Part shown: in pieces, positions 51,869-60,601 of the stretch | How the letters are laid out: the number at the start of each line of letters is the position of its first letter | How positions within the stretch are numbered: the first letter of the stretch is position 1 | From: Caecitellus pseudoparvulus | Taxonomy: Eukaryota > Bigyra: Bicosoecida | Length of the DNA stretch: 64,000 bases | Assembly (NCBI GenBank): GCA_965644315.1 | Contig: CBFFRQ010000089.1 | Location: forward strand, 620,001-684,000 | Reading direction: 5' to 3' | Position numbers and translations under genes: made by a program | Notes under the pieces: generated by a model | What the model was told of the DNA's origin: nothing | Databases searched by the model: none | What the model saw: the letters and a program-made list of their open reading frames with translations, nothing else

Positions 51869-53089
51869 TCACCCCTCCCCTTGTTCCGCTTCGTGTTTGC
51901 GAATGATGCCCAGGGCTTGCGTGGCGGTGGGGATGGGCACTTTGCCTCGATCTGACCAGTGCCACATGGGGCTGGAGATGGACATGGCGCGCAGAACCGT
52001 GGCCATGGCGAGGCACCACATGATGGCGTCGCGGTACTCTGCACGGTCCCGCTCTCCATGCAGCTTCTGCAGGAACATCTCCAAGTCTGCCAGGAACAGC
52101 GGCAGCCCGTTGGGCACCTTGGGCATGGTGTCCACAACGTGCCCGTCGGTGAACTTGAAATTGACGGTGTTGGCACGACCGAGACCAGGCGACCGCCACT
52201 CTGTCCACAAGACGTCAGTCCCTGTTGCCGTGCGAAAGGTGACGCTGAGGGATGCGGCCTTGGCGGCGTCAGGGTGCTCCCGGTCGGCCGCCGCGCCGAC
52301 GCCCTGCAGCCACATGAAGTCCCGCACCTCCAACTCCTCCCCGAACATGTCCCGAATGCGGTGCAGGCGGGCAATGCCGGCGATGCCCAGCCAGCCGCCC
52401 CCCTCTGGCAGCAAGGGACCCGCGAACCCTATCTCGGCGCGCTTGCAGGGGGCAGCGTGCCCCAGCACTTCATCCCGCAACGCGCGGTACGATGCCGAGA
52501 GGAGCTCGATGTGTTCCACGTGCAGGACACACTTGACCGAGTCAGCGAGGGCAAAGAGGGAGTGTGCCGCTTCTAAGCCAAGGGCTACAGGGTACTCCAC
52601 ACAAACGTGCTTGCCTGCCGCAAGGGCGCGCTGGATGAACAGCTCGTGGCTGGCATTCTCCGTGCAAATGCACACTGCGTCAGCACCACCCGCCCCCAGC
52701 GCCTCATCCAACGTAACTTCGGCGTTCTTCCAGTCCGTGTCCAGGGGGTCTGCTGTGCGTCTGCGGGCAGCAGTTGGGCGGGGCTGCGGCAGTGCCGAGT
52801 CAACGGGCGCGTAGCAACGCGCAGCTCAGTCGGCCGGCATGGAATGGACCAACGCACCTGCTCACGATTCCGAAGAGTTCAACAGACTCTGGAGCAGATT
52901 TAATGGCCTTCACTCGGGCTTTCCTGGGGGAAGGGGTGGGCGCGGCGTGCGCGGGTGTCCGAAACGCTGGAGTGAAACGCAAGGCACACACCCTGCCCTC
53001 CCCAAGCCCACAACCGCAACGCTGACAAGCCCTTCGGTGGCAACGCCTCCAACAAGACTACCCTCTTCCACTGCCTGTGCAGCAGCCAT
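51869..53089 (-). CDS. BLVRA: Biliverdin reductase A-like NAD(P)-dependent oxidoreductase
   Basis: The Gfo/Idh/MocA fold uses NAD(P)H; BLVRA reduces biliverdin to bilirubin. Exons are 52992-53089, 52858-52923 and 51869-52760 (introns 52924-52991 and 52761-52857), giving 351 residues with matching phases. The Rossmann motif is VSVAVVGLGRAGKARV, followed by LFGIVSRRTAD and ADAVCICTENASHE. The strongest family match is AGKHVCVEYPVALGLEAA followed by VLHVEHIELL, as in animal BLVRA. The C-terminus is a helix LADLEMFLQKLHGE. The protein is longer than human BLVRA. Substrate assignment beyond the family is an inference. Confidence 0.82.
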
Positions 53090-53235
53090 CCCTGAGGTGC
53101 AGTGGCACCCAGCGGGGCAGGCTGACGTGGTCTGCCCCACACAGGCTGGCTTCCAGCCTGTCGCCTCTGCCACGGCTGCGCAGGGCAGGGAAGGGCGTGT
53201 GCTGGGCAGCGCAGGGGGCATGTGCATGCGGTGCG

Positions 53236-54985
53236 TTACATTTTGTGGCTTGCATCACCGTGCTGTGCCAGATCAAGGCTAGCTGCCGCCCCAACCTCCG
53301 GCGCCAAGCATAGCTGCGTGTTGGGGAAGGTCAGCGCACGGAGCAGCGTGCGCCGCGCGTAGAACTGCACCAGCGCATATGGAAGGACGCTGGAACGCTT
53401 GGCAGTGCCTGCCGTCCACTGCAGCAGGACGGTGGCGTCGCTGGCGCTGCCCGCCGCCGGCTCTACCACGCTCTGCGGTGCGTGGATGCAGTGCACCTGG
53501 GGGGCGTCCGGGACCCCCAACGCTGCGCGCCACCAGCGCTCCTCCTTGGCCAGCTTGCTGCTGGACTCCTGTGCAAGCGTGCCACCGCACCTGCTGCTGA
53601 GCCAGGTCGCAGCCATGGCCTGCACGGAGGCGAAGCGGTGCAGCGACGCGTCGTGGGGGCGCTTAGACACCACACGAGGGTGGGCGATGGTGCCCGCCCT
53701 GGCGGCCTCCAGGGAGCGCAGGGCTTCCCCTGATACATGTGCAGGGGAGGGGCACAGGGGCTCACTTCCCCGCTCCCTGCGCCAGCGTGGCTGCCACACC
53801 ACCCCCCGCGCGCCGCCATCGCGGAGGTGCGTCAGCAGCCGCGCCACGGCCACCTGGTCAGCCTGCATGGCGCGCCACTCATCCCAGTCACCCCGGCCAG
53901 CCTGCACAGACATGCTGTGTGCCCCAGCCGCCAGATCCATGCCCTCCGTGGGCTGCAGAGCCACGTCCACGTACATGACAGTGGGCCGTGCAGGCGGCTC
54001 TGCAGCCAGACGACTGACACACCCCGCCAGGAGGGCAGCCCCCCCTGCCCCATCCAGTGCCTGCAACAACGCACTCGCGTCCCCTGCCACCGGGGATTGG
54101 GCGCTGTCTCCACGCACGGGCTTGGCTGTCGGCGTCTCTGGCACACCTGGTGCCGCCAGCAGGTGGCCTGTGCTGCAGTGGGCCAGCAGCTTCAGGAGGT
54201 CCGGGGCACCATCCCTGGAGTGAGGAGCGACACCCGTCGCCAGCTGGTATGCGTCTGCAGTGGCTGCTGCCAGGGGAAATGCGGCTGCGACGAGGCGGTG
54301 CCGCCGGCGTGGCATGGCTGCCACAGTGCCACGCAGCAGGCAGGCGGTGGTGGCCATGCTGGCCGCCAGGGCGCTGACGTAGCCCACTGCAGCGGACGCG
54401 GAAACATGTGCTGTGGCTGCGAGGGATGCCAGTGGGGTCGCTTGCGCCGCTGCGCCTGTGCTGTGCCCGTGCCAGGGGCTTGGCATGGAGACCAGGCGGC
54501 TGGCGGGGCAGTTGGTGGGCCGCACGGCGCGTGGGAGGGCTGCCAGGCCCACGAGAGTCGATGCGACACATGGCCCGTCAACAAGGAGCATGGAGGAAGC
54601 CTCGGGTGCAAAGGTTACCGGCTGTGCCACGGGTTCTTGGGCAGCGACAGTCAAGGTGGAGGGTGCGCCGACTGCAAAGCGCACACTGCGAGGGCGTTTG
54701 GCGGCTGGAGAGGCGGGGCCACCGAAGATGATGTGGCCACACTCGTTGGCCTGGATGGAGTGCGCGATGTCCTTTGCTTCCAGGCGCCCTCGTTTGCCTG
54801 TGACTCGCAGGGCGGGCTGGCTTGAGCACCTGCCGTTTCGCTGGCGTTGCGGCACACGCACCAGCACTGCTGGATTGCAGAATGCGCCCCAGGATGCCAG
54901 CTACAGCGCCACGTAGAAACCGCTTGCCATCTTCATCAATGCAGATGCCTGCTGCAGACAAGCTCTCGTCCACAGCGGCTTCCAT
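53236..54985 (-). CDS. Histone-fold protein (TAF12-like) with long unknown C-terminus
   Basis: Exons are 54862-54985 and 53236-54797 (intron 54798-54861), giving 561 residues. Residues about 5-70 fit a histone fold: SLSAAGICIDEDGKRFL, VAGILGRILQSSSAGKRG and RLEAKDIAHSIQAN, a spacing reminiscent of TAF12 or other TAF histone-fold subunits. A short NLS-like AAKRPRS follows. The remaining 450 residues are Ala-rich, with one region that looks globular (VVEPAAGSASDATVLLQWTA, PYALVQFYARRTLLRAL), but no domain is recognised. A TFIID or SAGA role is a tentative inference. It lies 146 bp upstream of the biliverdin-reductase-like gene on the same strand. Confidence 0.55.
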
Positions 54986-55577
54986 GGCGCTGCTTTGGCG
55001 GCTGGGGCAGGCTGGTCAAGGTTTGCACACAGCACGAAGTTGTCGGAGCCCTGGAGGCTAGGAGGCCGGCAGGACAGCCACAGGGCGACCACGCATTGGA
55101 ACATGTGCCTCGACAGAGTTCGGCTGTACTTGTTAATGTGCGCACGCGCTGACTGGCTCGTCGGTGCCTCCGCAATCGCTGCCTCCAAGCAAGCATTTCG
55201 ATGGAAGCCCGGCTCGCACCCGTCTTCTGTCCAAGACGCAGCAACTTGCAGCATATGCGAATTAGGGCACCTGATGCGGGCAGCGTCTCTCACCGCCACC
55301 TTCTGCAGGTGCATGCATCAACCCCTACCAGCGAATGCAGCCGTCTACAAGCACCCGCTGAGCCCACGAAGCTGCTGCTGGGTGTGGTTGGCTTCATGGA
55401 CATCATGCATTGCATTCGTGCCTGGCACTGTGCCTGCAGACGCCGTCAACAGTCCTCCTCAATCCATGCCCCCCCTCTCCCACACCATCATTCCGCCTCG
55501 CCTCACACCAGCAAGCCGAGCAGGCCCCTGGCCGAGCATGCAACACACTCCAGCCAGCCTGCTGTCAAACATTCACT
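54986..55577. other. Intergenic region
   Basis: About 590 bp upstream of the histone-fold gene. Several chance ORFs cross it, but none shows a domain. It could hold a 5' exon of the histone-fold gene. Confidence 0.45.
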
Positions 55578-56015
55578 TCAAGAGAAGCTGCGCGTGTGCA
55601 AAGCAGGAGGGCGTGTGTGGGTGCGGCGCAAGGGAAGGACACGCAGCGCGGGCGTGGTGCGGCACGACATTTCCCAGGCCAGGCGGACTTACCGAGGGTA
55701 CAAGTACGGGTTCTGGGGCTCGGCACCAGGCTTGGCCTCGACACACTGCACGTAGAGCAGGTACCGCTCGCGCATGACCTTCAGCAGGTCCACTCCCGAC
55801 GCGAAGGGGGGCGTGTGTGCCTTGCCAACCTTGGCAGTGTTGGTCAGGCCGGCCTGCGCGGCATCCATGGACACGCGCTGGTAGTCCACCCAGCGGCGCT
55901 TGCAGCGGGTGGAGCTGTCCACAGCTGGGTTTGTCAGCATGTACCCCTGCTCGTTCATGTACACGGGGTCTGCCACGACCTTGTCGAAGGCCGCCTTCTT
56001 CTGAGCCTCAGCCAT
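55578..56015 (-). CDS. Small conserved-looking protein, function unknown
   Basis: Exon 1 (55693-56015) encodes MAEAQKKAAFDKVVADP and ends at a textbook GTAAGT donor. A last exon of ten bases (55578-55587) after a 105-nt intron would finish the protein at 110 residues. Without splicing it would stop two codons earlier. No domain is recognised. It has CKRRWVDYQRVSMDAA and a C-terminal VMRERYLLYVQCVEA followed by NPYLYP. The size and Tyr/Arg-rich make-up resemble small respiratory-complex subunits, but this is only an impression. The gene at 57568 has a similar C-terminal pattern. Confidence 0.6.
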
Positions 56016-56387
56016 GGTGCTGGTGTGGTGAGCAGGTGTGTCGACAGGGCTGCGAGGTGCCACAGCGGAGAGAGACCACACTGGCGGAGCAGGGTTGGAG
56101 TTGTCAAGGTACCGGGATGTGTGGCGGAGACGAAACTGCGGCGGGCCGGTGCCTCAGGTCCTGGGACACTCACGTGCTGAGCTTGTCCGCCATCGCACGC
56201 TGACACGCACAGCGGCGGGGAAAATGCAAACCTCGAACACCGTACACCACTCAAGTTACCTCTAACCACACAGCCCCCCCTCTTCTTGAATCTGGTTTGC
56301 CCTTTCCTCTCTTGGCACGGCTGTCGACGCAGCCCCGCAGTCCGAGGAAGCCAGCGCGGTGCCGGAGCACCAACACACCCAGCCAGC
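56016..56387. other. Divergent intergenic region upstream of SF3A2
   Basis: 372 bp between two divergent starts. No gene or motif copy is recognised. Confidence 0.5.
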
Positions 56388-57211
56388 ATGGACTACCAGA
56401 ACCGCCATGCCTCCAAGCCGGGGGCTGGGGGACCGGCGTCTTCACAACAGACCGAGATAGAGCGCAAGGAGCGCTTGCGGCAACTGGCCATGGAGATGGT
56501 GGACTTGGACAAGGTACGGCGCAGCAATTTCCGCAGGGCACGTAGGCGCCCTTCCCGCCTGCGGCGGCACACCGAGCCGGCTTGCTGCGCCCTGTTGTGC
56601 AGGATCCATACATGTTCAGGAATCATGTCGGCCGCATCGAGTGCCGCCTGTGCCTGACGGTGCACCCCAACGAAGCAAACTACCTAGCCCACACACAAGG
56701 GCGGCGGCACCAGGCCAACGTGGCACGGCGCCGAGCCATGGAGGCAGCCGCTGAGAGCCGCTCGTATGCGCCGACGGCATCTGCCGCAGCCCCCGTGACG
56801 CGCACCATCAAGATCGGGCGCCCAGCGTACAAGGTGCTCAAGTCGCAGGACCCCAGCAGTGGGCAGTGGTGTCTGCAGTTCACAGTGCTGTACCCCGAGA
56901 TCGAGGCCGGCTTGCAGCCGCGGCACCGGTTCATGTCAGCCTACGAGCAGCGCGTGGAGGCCCCCGACAAGGCGTGGCAGTACCTTCTCTTCGCCGCGGC
57001 GCCGTACTCAACCATCGCCTTCAAGGTGCCGGCCAAGCCGGTGGACAAGGCGCCGGGCAAGTTTGAGACAGCGTGGGACGCCGACAGCAAGACGTTCACT
57101 CTCACCCTGCACCTGCTGACGGATGAGCAGGCCGCTGAGCAGGCAGCACGCCGGGAGGTGGGCCATGCGCCGCCCAGTAGTGTCCCCATCATCCACAATG
57201 TCCGCCGGTGA
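56388..57211 (+). CDS. SF3A2: Splicing factor 3A subunit 2 (SF3A66/Prp11)
   Basis: SF3A2 is part of the U2 snRNP and helps recognise the branch site. Exons are 56388-56513 and 56603-57211 (intron 56514-56602), giving 244 residues. The N-terminus MDYQNRHASKPGAGGPASS matches the family start. A matrin-type C2H2 zinc finger follows (CRLCLTVHPNEANYLAHTQG, then RRH). Then come IKIGRPAYKV, HRFMSAYEQRVE and WQYLLFAA..YSTIAFKVP, nearly as in animals. The Pro-rich tail of the animal protein is absent. The stop follows directly after NVRR, next to a possible GTGAGG donor, so a further exon cannot be fully excluded. Confidence 0.95.
56526..56535 (+). promoter_or_regulatory. TTCCGCA motif in SF3A2 intron 1
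   Basis: AATTTCCGCA lies 12 nt after the donor of the only intron. Confidence 0.45.
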
Positions 57212-57567
57212 GGAGGGGCGCTGGACCTTTTCAAGCAAGCAGCGAGGGTGTCAAGGGTGCAGCGGTGGCGTGGGGTGGCATAGAAGGCGTGCGTGGGGAG
57301 CAGCGGAGCACCAAGGTGCTGCCTGGCCAGCGACACCAGTCTGCGGAAATGCAGCGTGGCGGCGCGGCAGGCAGTGCGCCATCAGGCGTGCCCCGGCCCC
57401 CCACGGCCTGACGCCAATGCAAATGTAGCTAAGTTCTCCATTCAATCCCGCTGCCAGCATCCGCAGCAGGCCCAGGCGCCTGTCGTCCGTGGCAGCAGCG
57501 CACAGAGCCACTGCCACGCCAGCAGACACCCCCAACACGCAGGCAGTTGTCTGGCGCCACGAAGCGC
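57212..57567. other. Convergent intergenic region
   Basis: 356 bp between SF3A2 and the small minus-strand gene. A minus-strand motif copy (CATTTCCGCA) is at 57342-57351, not near any known start. Confidence 0.5.
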
Positions 57568-57909
57568 TTAGCTGAGGCCTGCAATGCGCTCGTAGACACC
57601 CCCGTAAGAGCCCTGAGAAGTCACTGGCTTGTACAGGTTGGCGGGCTTCTTGCCCACCTTGGCCCACTCGGTGGACTCGGCAATGCACTGCGCCAGCACC
57701 AGCTGCTTCTCCCGCAGGATGCGAACCTGGTCGTCGCCAGAGACGTGCTTGGCCACGAAGGACTTGCCGTTGCCCATGTCCTGCTTGAAGAACATGAGGT
57801 CAGCGAACTGTGTGCGGCACATGGACGTCGGCAGCTGGGGGATGTACGAGCGGAAGGTGTCGTTCAAGACAGCGTTCTCCCACGCGGGGGTCTCATCGAC
57901 GTTGGCCAT
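57568..57909 (-). CDS. Small protein of unknown function
   Basis: A 113-residue ORF from MANVDETPAWENAVL to AGLS, without an intron. No domain is recognised. It has a Met/Cys/Phe-rich middle (SMCRTQFADLMFFKQDMG) and ILREKQLVLAQCIAES followed by KPANLYKP. This C-terminal pattern resembles the small gene at 55578-56015, on the same strand on the other side of SF3A2. A motif copy on the same strand is about 275 bp upstream, which could mean a 5' UTR intron. Confidence 0.6.
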   Translation of the reverse strand: MANVDETPAWENAVLNDTFRSYIPQLPTSMCRTQFADLMFFKQDMGNGKSFVAKHVSGDDQVRILREKQLVLAQCIAESTEWAKVGKKPANLYKPVTSQGSYGGVYERIAGLS

Positions 57910-58284
57910 GGCGACAGAGGGTCCAGACGAGCCAATACGACAGTGTGGCACATCGGGCGGCAGTGCGACGGCTGGTTTGTAGGCGGGCGTATTGTGTCCA
58001 GTGATCCCAAGTGTGCCCGGCTCCGCCCTATCCGGGTGTCTGGCTGGAGGGGGTCCACACAGGGTAAACAGATACCCCCTCACAATGGGGTGTCTGGCAT
58101 CTCGGCAAGGAAGGTGTGGAAGCAGCACGCCAGACACCCCTGGGGTTCCCAATTGTAGTGGGCGATCGCGGTGGCCGGCGTGTGCGGAAATTGTGGAGGC
58201 CCCCATCGCTTAGTCGGCTTCAGCGCGAGCTGGCAAGACGGAGGAGGGGAGTCAGTTCTGCATTCATTGAGAGCATCAACAAAT
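57910..58284. other. Intergenic region upstream of the small gene
   Basis: About 375 bp between the small gene's start and the eL36 stop. It holds the motif copy at 58183-58192. No gene is recognised. Confidence 0.5.
58183..58192 (-). promoter_or_regulatory. TTCCGCA motif upstream of small gene
   Basis: AATTTCCGCA on the minus strand, about 275 bp upstream of the ATG at 57909. Confidence 0.35.
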
Positions 58285-59163
58285 CTACTCTGCAGCAGCC
58301 TTCTCGCCAGTGGCCTTGGCGGCCTTGGCGCGCTGAGCAGCGTACATGTTCTTGAGCTCCTCGCGCTTGGCCTTGGCGCGCTTGTTGGTGCCCAGCTGCG
58401 CAGTCAAGGGGGGCAAGCCAAGCGTGCTGCACGTGCAGCTGGGGGCAGCAAGCGGACCGGGAGGGTGCGCCAGGAGCAAGGACTCACGCGCTGCTTGGCC
58501 ATCTTGTAGGCGCGCTTCTCGACGTTGCCGCCGCCGGTCTGCACACGAAGGGGGGGGGAGGCCGTGTAAGTGTGAATCGTGTGTGTGCCGTGTTGGGACA
58601 CCGGTGGCGCTGTCAAGGCTGTTGCGGGGGAGGCCAGACGGTGAGCCAGGCGCCGCACCAGCACCCCCGCCGCCCGGCACAGCCACCACTGCACGCCCCC
58701 TGCCCCTCGCCAATGAATGCACCCAGGGGACACAGTGGAGTGCAGCAAACAATCTTCCAGGGCTGCTTCAAGCGAGGGGGGCGCCGGGCGCCTCCACTGG
58801 CACTTCCGATGGCAGCTGCAGTCCGCCGCAAACGCCGCACAGCACAACCGCCCTGGACGGCGAGGCAGGGACGCAGGCGACGTAAAACCCACCTTGATGA
58901 CCTCCAGGATGCGCTTCTCATAGGGTGCCAGGCCCATGGCAGCCTTCACGACCTCGCGCACGGTCTTCATGCGCTTGGTGGTGGTCTGCGGGGGGCGGGC
59001 GCAGAAACGTGTGCAGTGCCTGCCAGGGAACAGGGCCCGCCGCCCGCCAGAGGCAGCATTGCGGCACAAAACCACCCCCACGTACTCGTGCAGTGCGAGC
59101 CTTCTGCAGCTTGGTCACGACGTGGCCCTTGTTGGGGCCCACGGCGAAGCCAGAAGCGGGCAT
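58285..59163 (-). CDS. RPL36: 60S ribosomal protein eL36
   Basis: This is a cytosolic large-subunit ribosomal protein. Exons are 59086-59163, 58893-58985, 58488-58538 and 58285-58395, each an exact number of codons; introns are 58986-59085, 58539-58892 and 58396-58487. The product is 110 residues, the usual size. Conserved segments are FAVGPNKGHVVTKLQKARTA, VREVVKAAMGLAPYEKRILE, NVEKRAYKMAKQR and NKRAKAKREELKN, with a basic Ala/Lys tail. Intron 2 (354 nt) is the longest resolved in the window. No TTCCGCA motif was found in or near it. Confidence 0.95.
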
Positions 59164-59331
59164 CTTGGTGTGTGTGTGCGGCTGGTGTGCAGCTGGAACA
59201 GGCTCTGACCGGAGGCAGGGCGCTGAGGGAGTAAATTCCTCACACGAGCGGCAGAGGGTGCTGGGTAAGTTAGAGATGTGTTCACTGACAAAAGTGACAC
59301 TTGTCGCACACTGCGCTTGGCTCCGACGCCG

Positions 59332-60487
59332 TCACTGCCCCGTTCCACCACCCTCCTTCTCGCCATCACTGTCTTGCTCTGCGCCCTGCATGCCCTGTTG
59401 CTCCTGGGCCTGCATGGCGCCTGCAAACACACTGCGCGCATCTCCCGCCCGAGTGGGCCCTTGCCAGTTCTTCCACAGGCCTTCATGTTGCGGACGGCAC
59501 TCCCCACGCAGCCAGGGCTCGATGGACCTGTGGGGGAACAGGGGCTACCTGTGCGCTGCCAGGGTGCGTCAGCGTGTTCGCCAGTGCTCACGAACCGGAT
59601 GTAAATCTCCACGTCTGTCCAGGCCTTGGCAGTGAAGGCCATGTCTGGGAACTCCGACACAAGCCCTGCGTTCCACCGGGCGCCCACAGTGCCGCGCCCC
59701 GTGGGCCCCGGCGAGAACATCTCCACGTGCACGATGCCCAAGCGCTGGGCAGCCTTGCCTTCCTTCACGTATCGGCCCTTGTAAAAGACCAAGTCACCCT
59801 CTTTCGCCTGCGGTGGGCCAGGTGGACGTTGGCGGCGTGGTCGCAAGGGCAGGGCCCACCGCGCACGTACCTCGCCCAGGGGCACCTCGTCTGGCAGAGT
59901 GTCGAACTGGAAGTTCTGGTTGTACCGAGCAAGCCTGAATCCGAAGCGCTCCTGCAGGTCGTGCTGTGCCTGCCGAATGAGCCCGCAGCTGCATGCGGGC
60001 AAGAGTTGCGGCGTGGAGCAAGCCGGCGCAGGCTCGCGGAGGCTTGACGCACCAGTCCAGGAAGAGCGGGGAGTCATACTCTGGAGAACCAGGCTCATGG
60101 TACTTTTGTGCATATGGCTGCAGCGCGCCAAGGGCAGCAGAGGCGTGGCGTGGCGCAGCGGCGTTTTGCGTGAAACGGCAGCTCACCGTGCCAATATACG
60201 ACCTGACCTGCTCCACGAAGGCTGCTCGCAAGGCCGCGCACTCCTCCCGTGTTTTACTCTTGGGTGTCTCAGCCTGAGCGGTCTTCACTGCCCTGGCTGC
60301 CTGTCTGCGATACTGTTTGAAGGCGTCTTGCAAGCTGCTGGCTCCGGACGCCTTGGGGACGCTGCGCCCCTCCTGTGTGACGGCACGCCAGGATGGGTGC
60401 CCCAGCGCATGCAGGGGCCGTCCTGCGGCAAGGGCTACGCACCATGTCAATCATGATACAGGCCGAGCCTGGCTTGCTCGCCGCCAT
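59332..60487 (-). CDS. NlpC/P60-like cysteine-peptidase-fold protein
   Basis: Six exons: 60443-60487, 60187-60372, 60053-60117, 59871-59988, 59596-59807 and 59332-59527. Phases all agree and give 273 residues. Splicing creates PLFLDCCGLIRQAQHDL, which resembles the Cys active-site motif of NlpC/P60 peptidases (D-C-S-G-L-V). A later EGDLVFYKG and GIVHVEMF provide the expected G-D-L strand and active-site His. The ending YIRSIEPWLRG is supported by using a GTTCGT donor. The N-terminal 90 residues are helical. Peptidase or amidase activity is inferred from the fold motifs only. Confidence 0.65.
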
Positions 60488-60601
60488 GGCTCTTGGAGTC
60501 TGCCACAGCCGCCTCTGCCCACCGATGGAAATGCGCTCCGCTTCGCACGTGCATTGACGGGTGGAGTATGAGGCACGGGGGACACTGAGGCGCAGGCGCT
60601 G

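Noticed and set aside
54995-55777. Plus-strand ORF of 260 codons
   Set aside because: No ATG context, domain or splice pattern; it overlaps the start of the histone-fold gene and the end of the small gene.
57123-57428. Possible extra 3' exon of SF3A2
   Set aside because: A GTGAGG donor exists at the stop, but the downstream frame is low-quality sequence unlike any SF3A2 tail.
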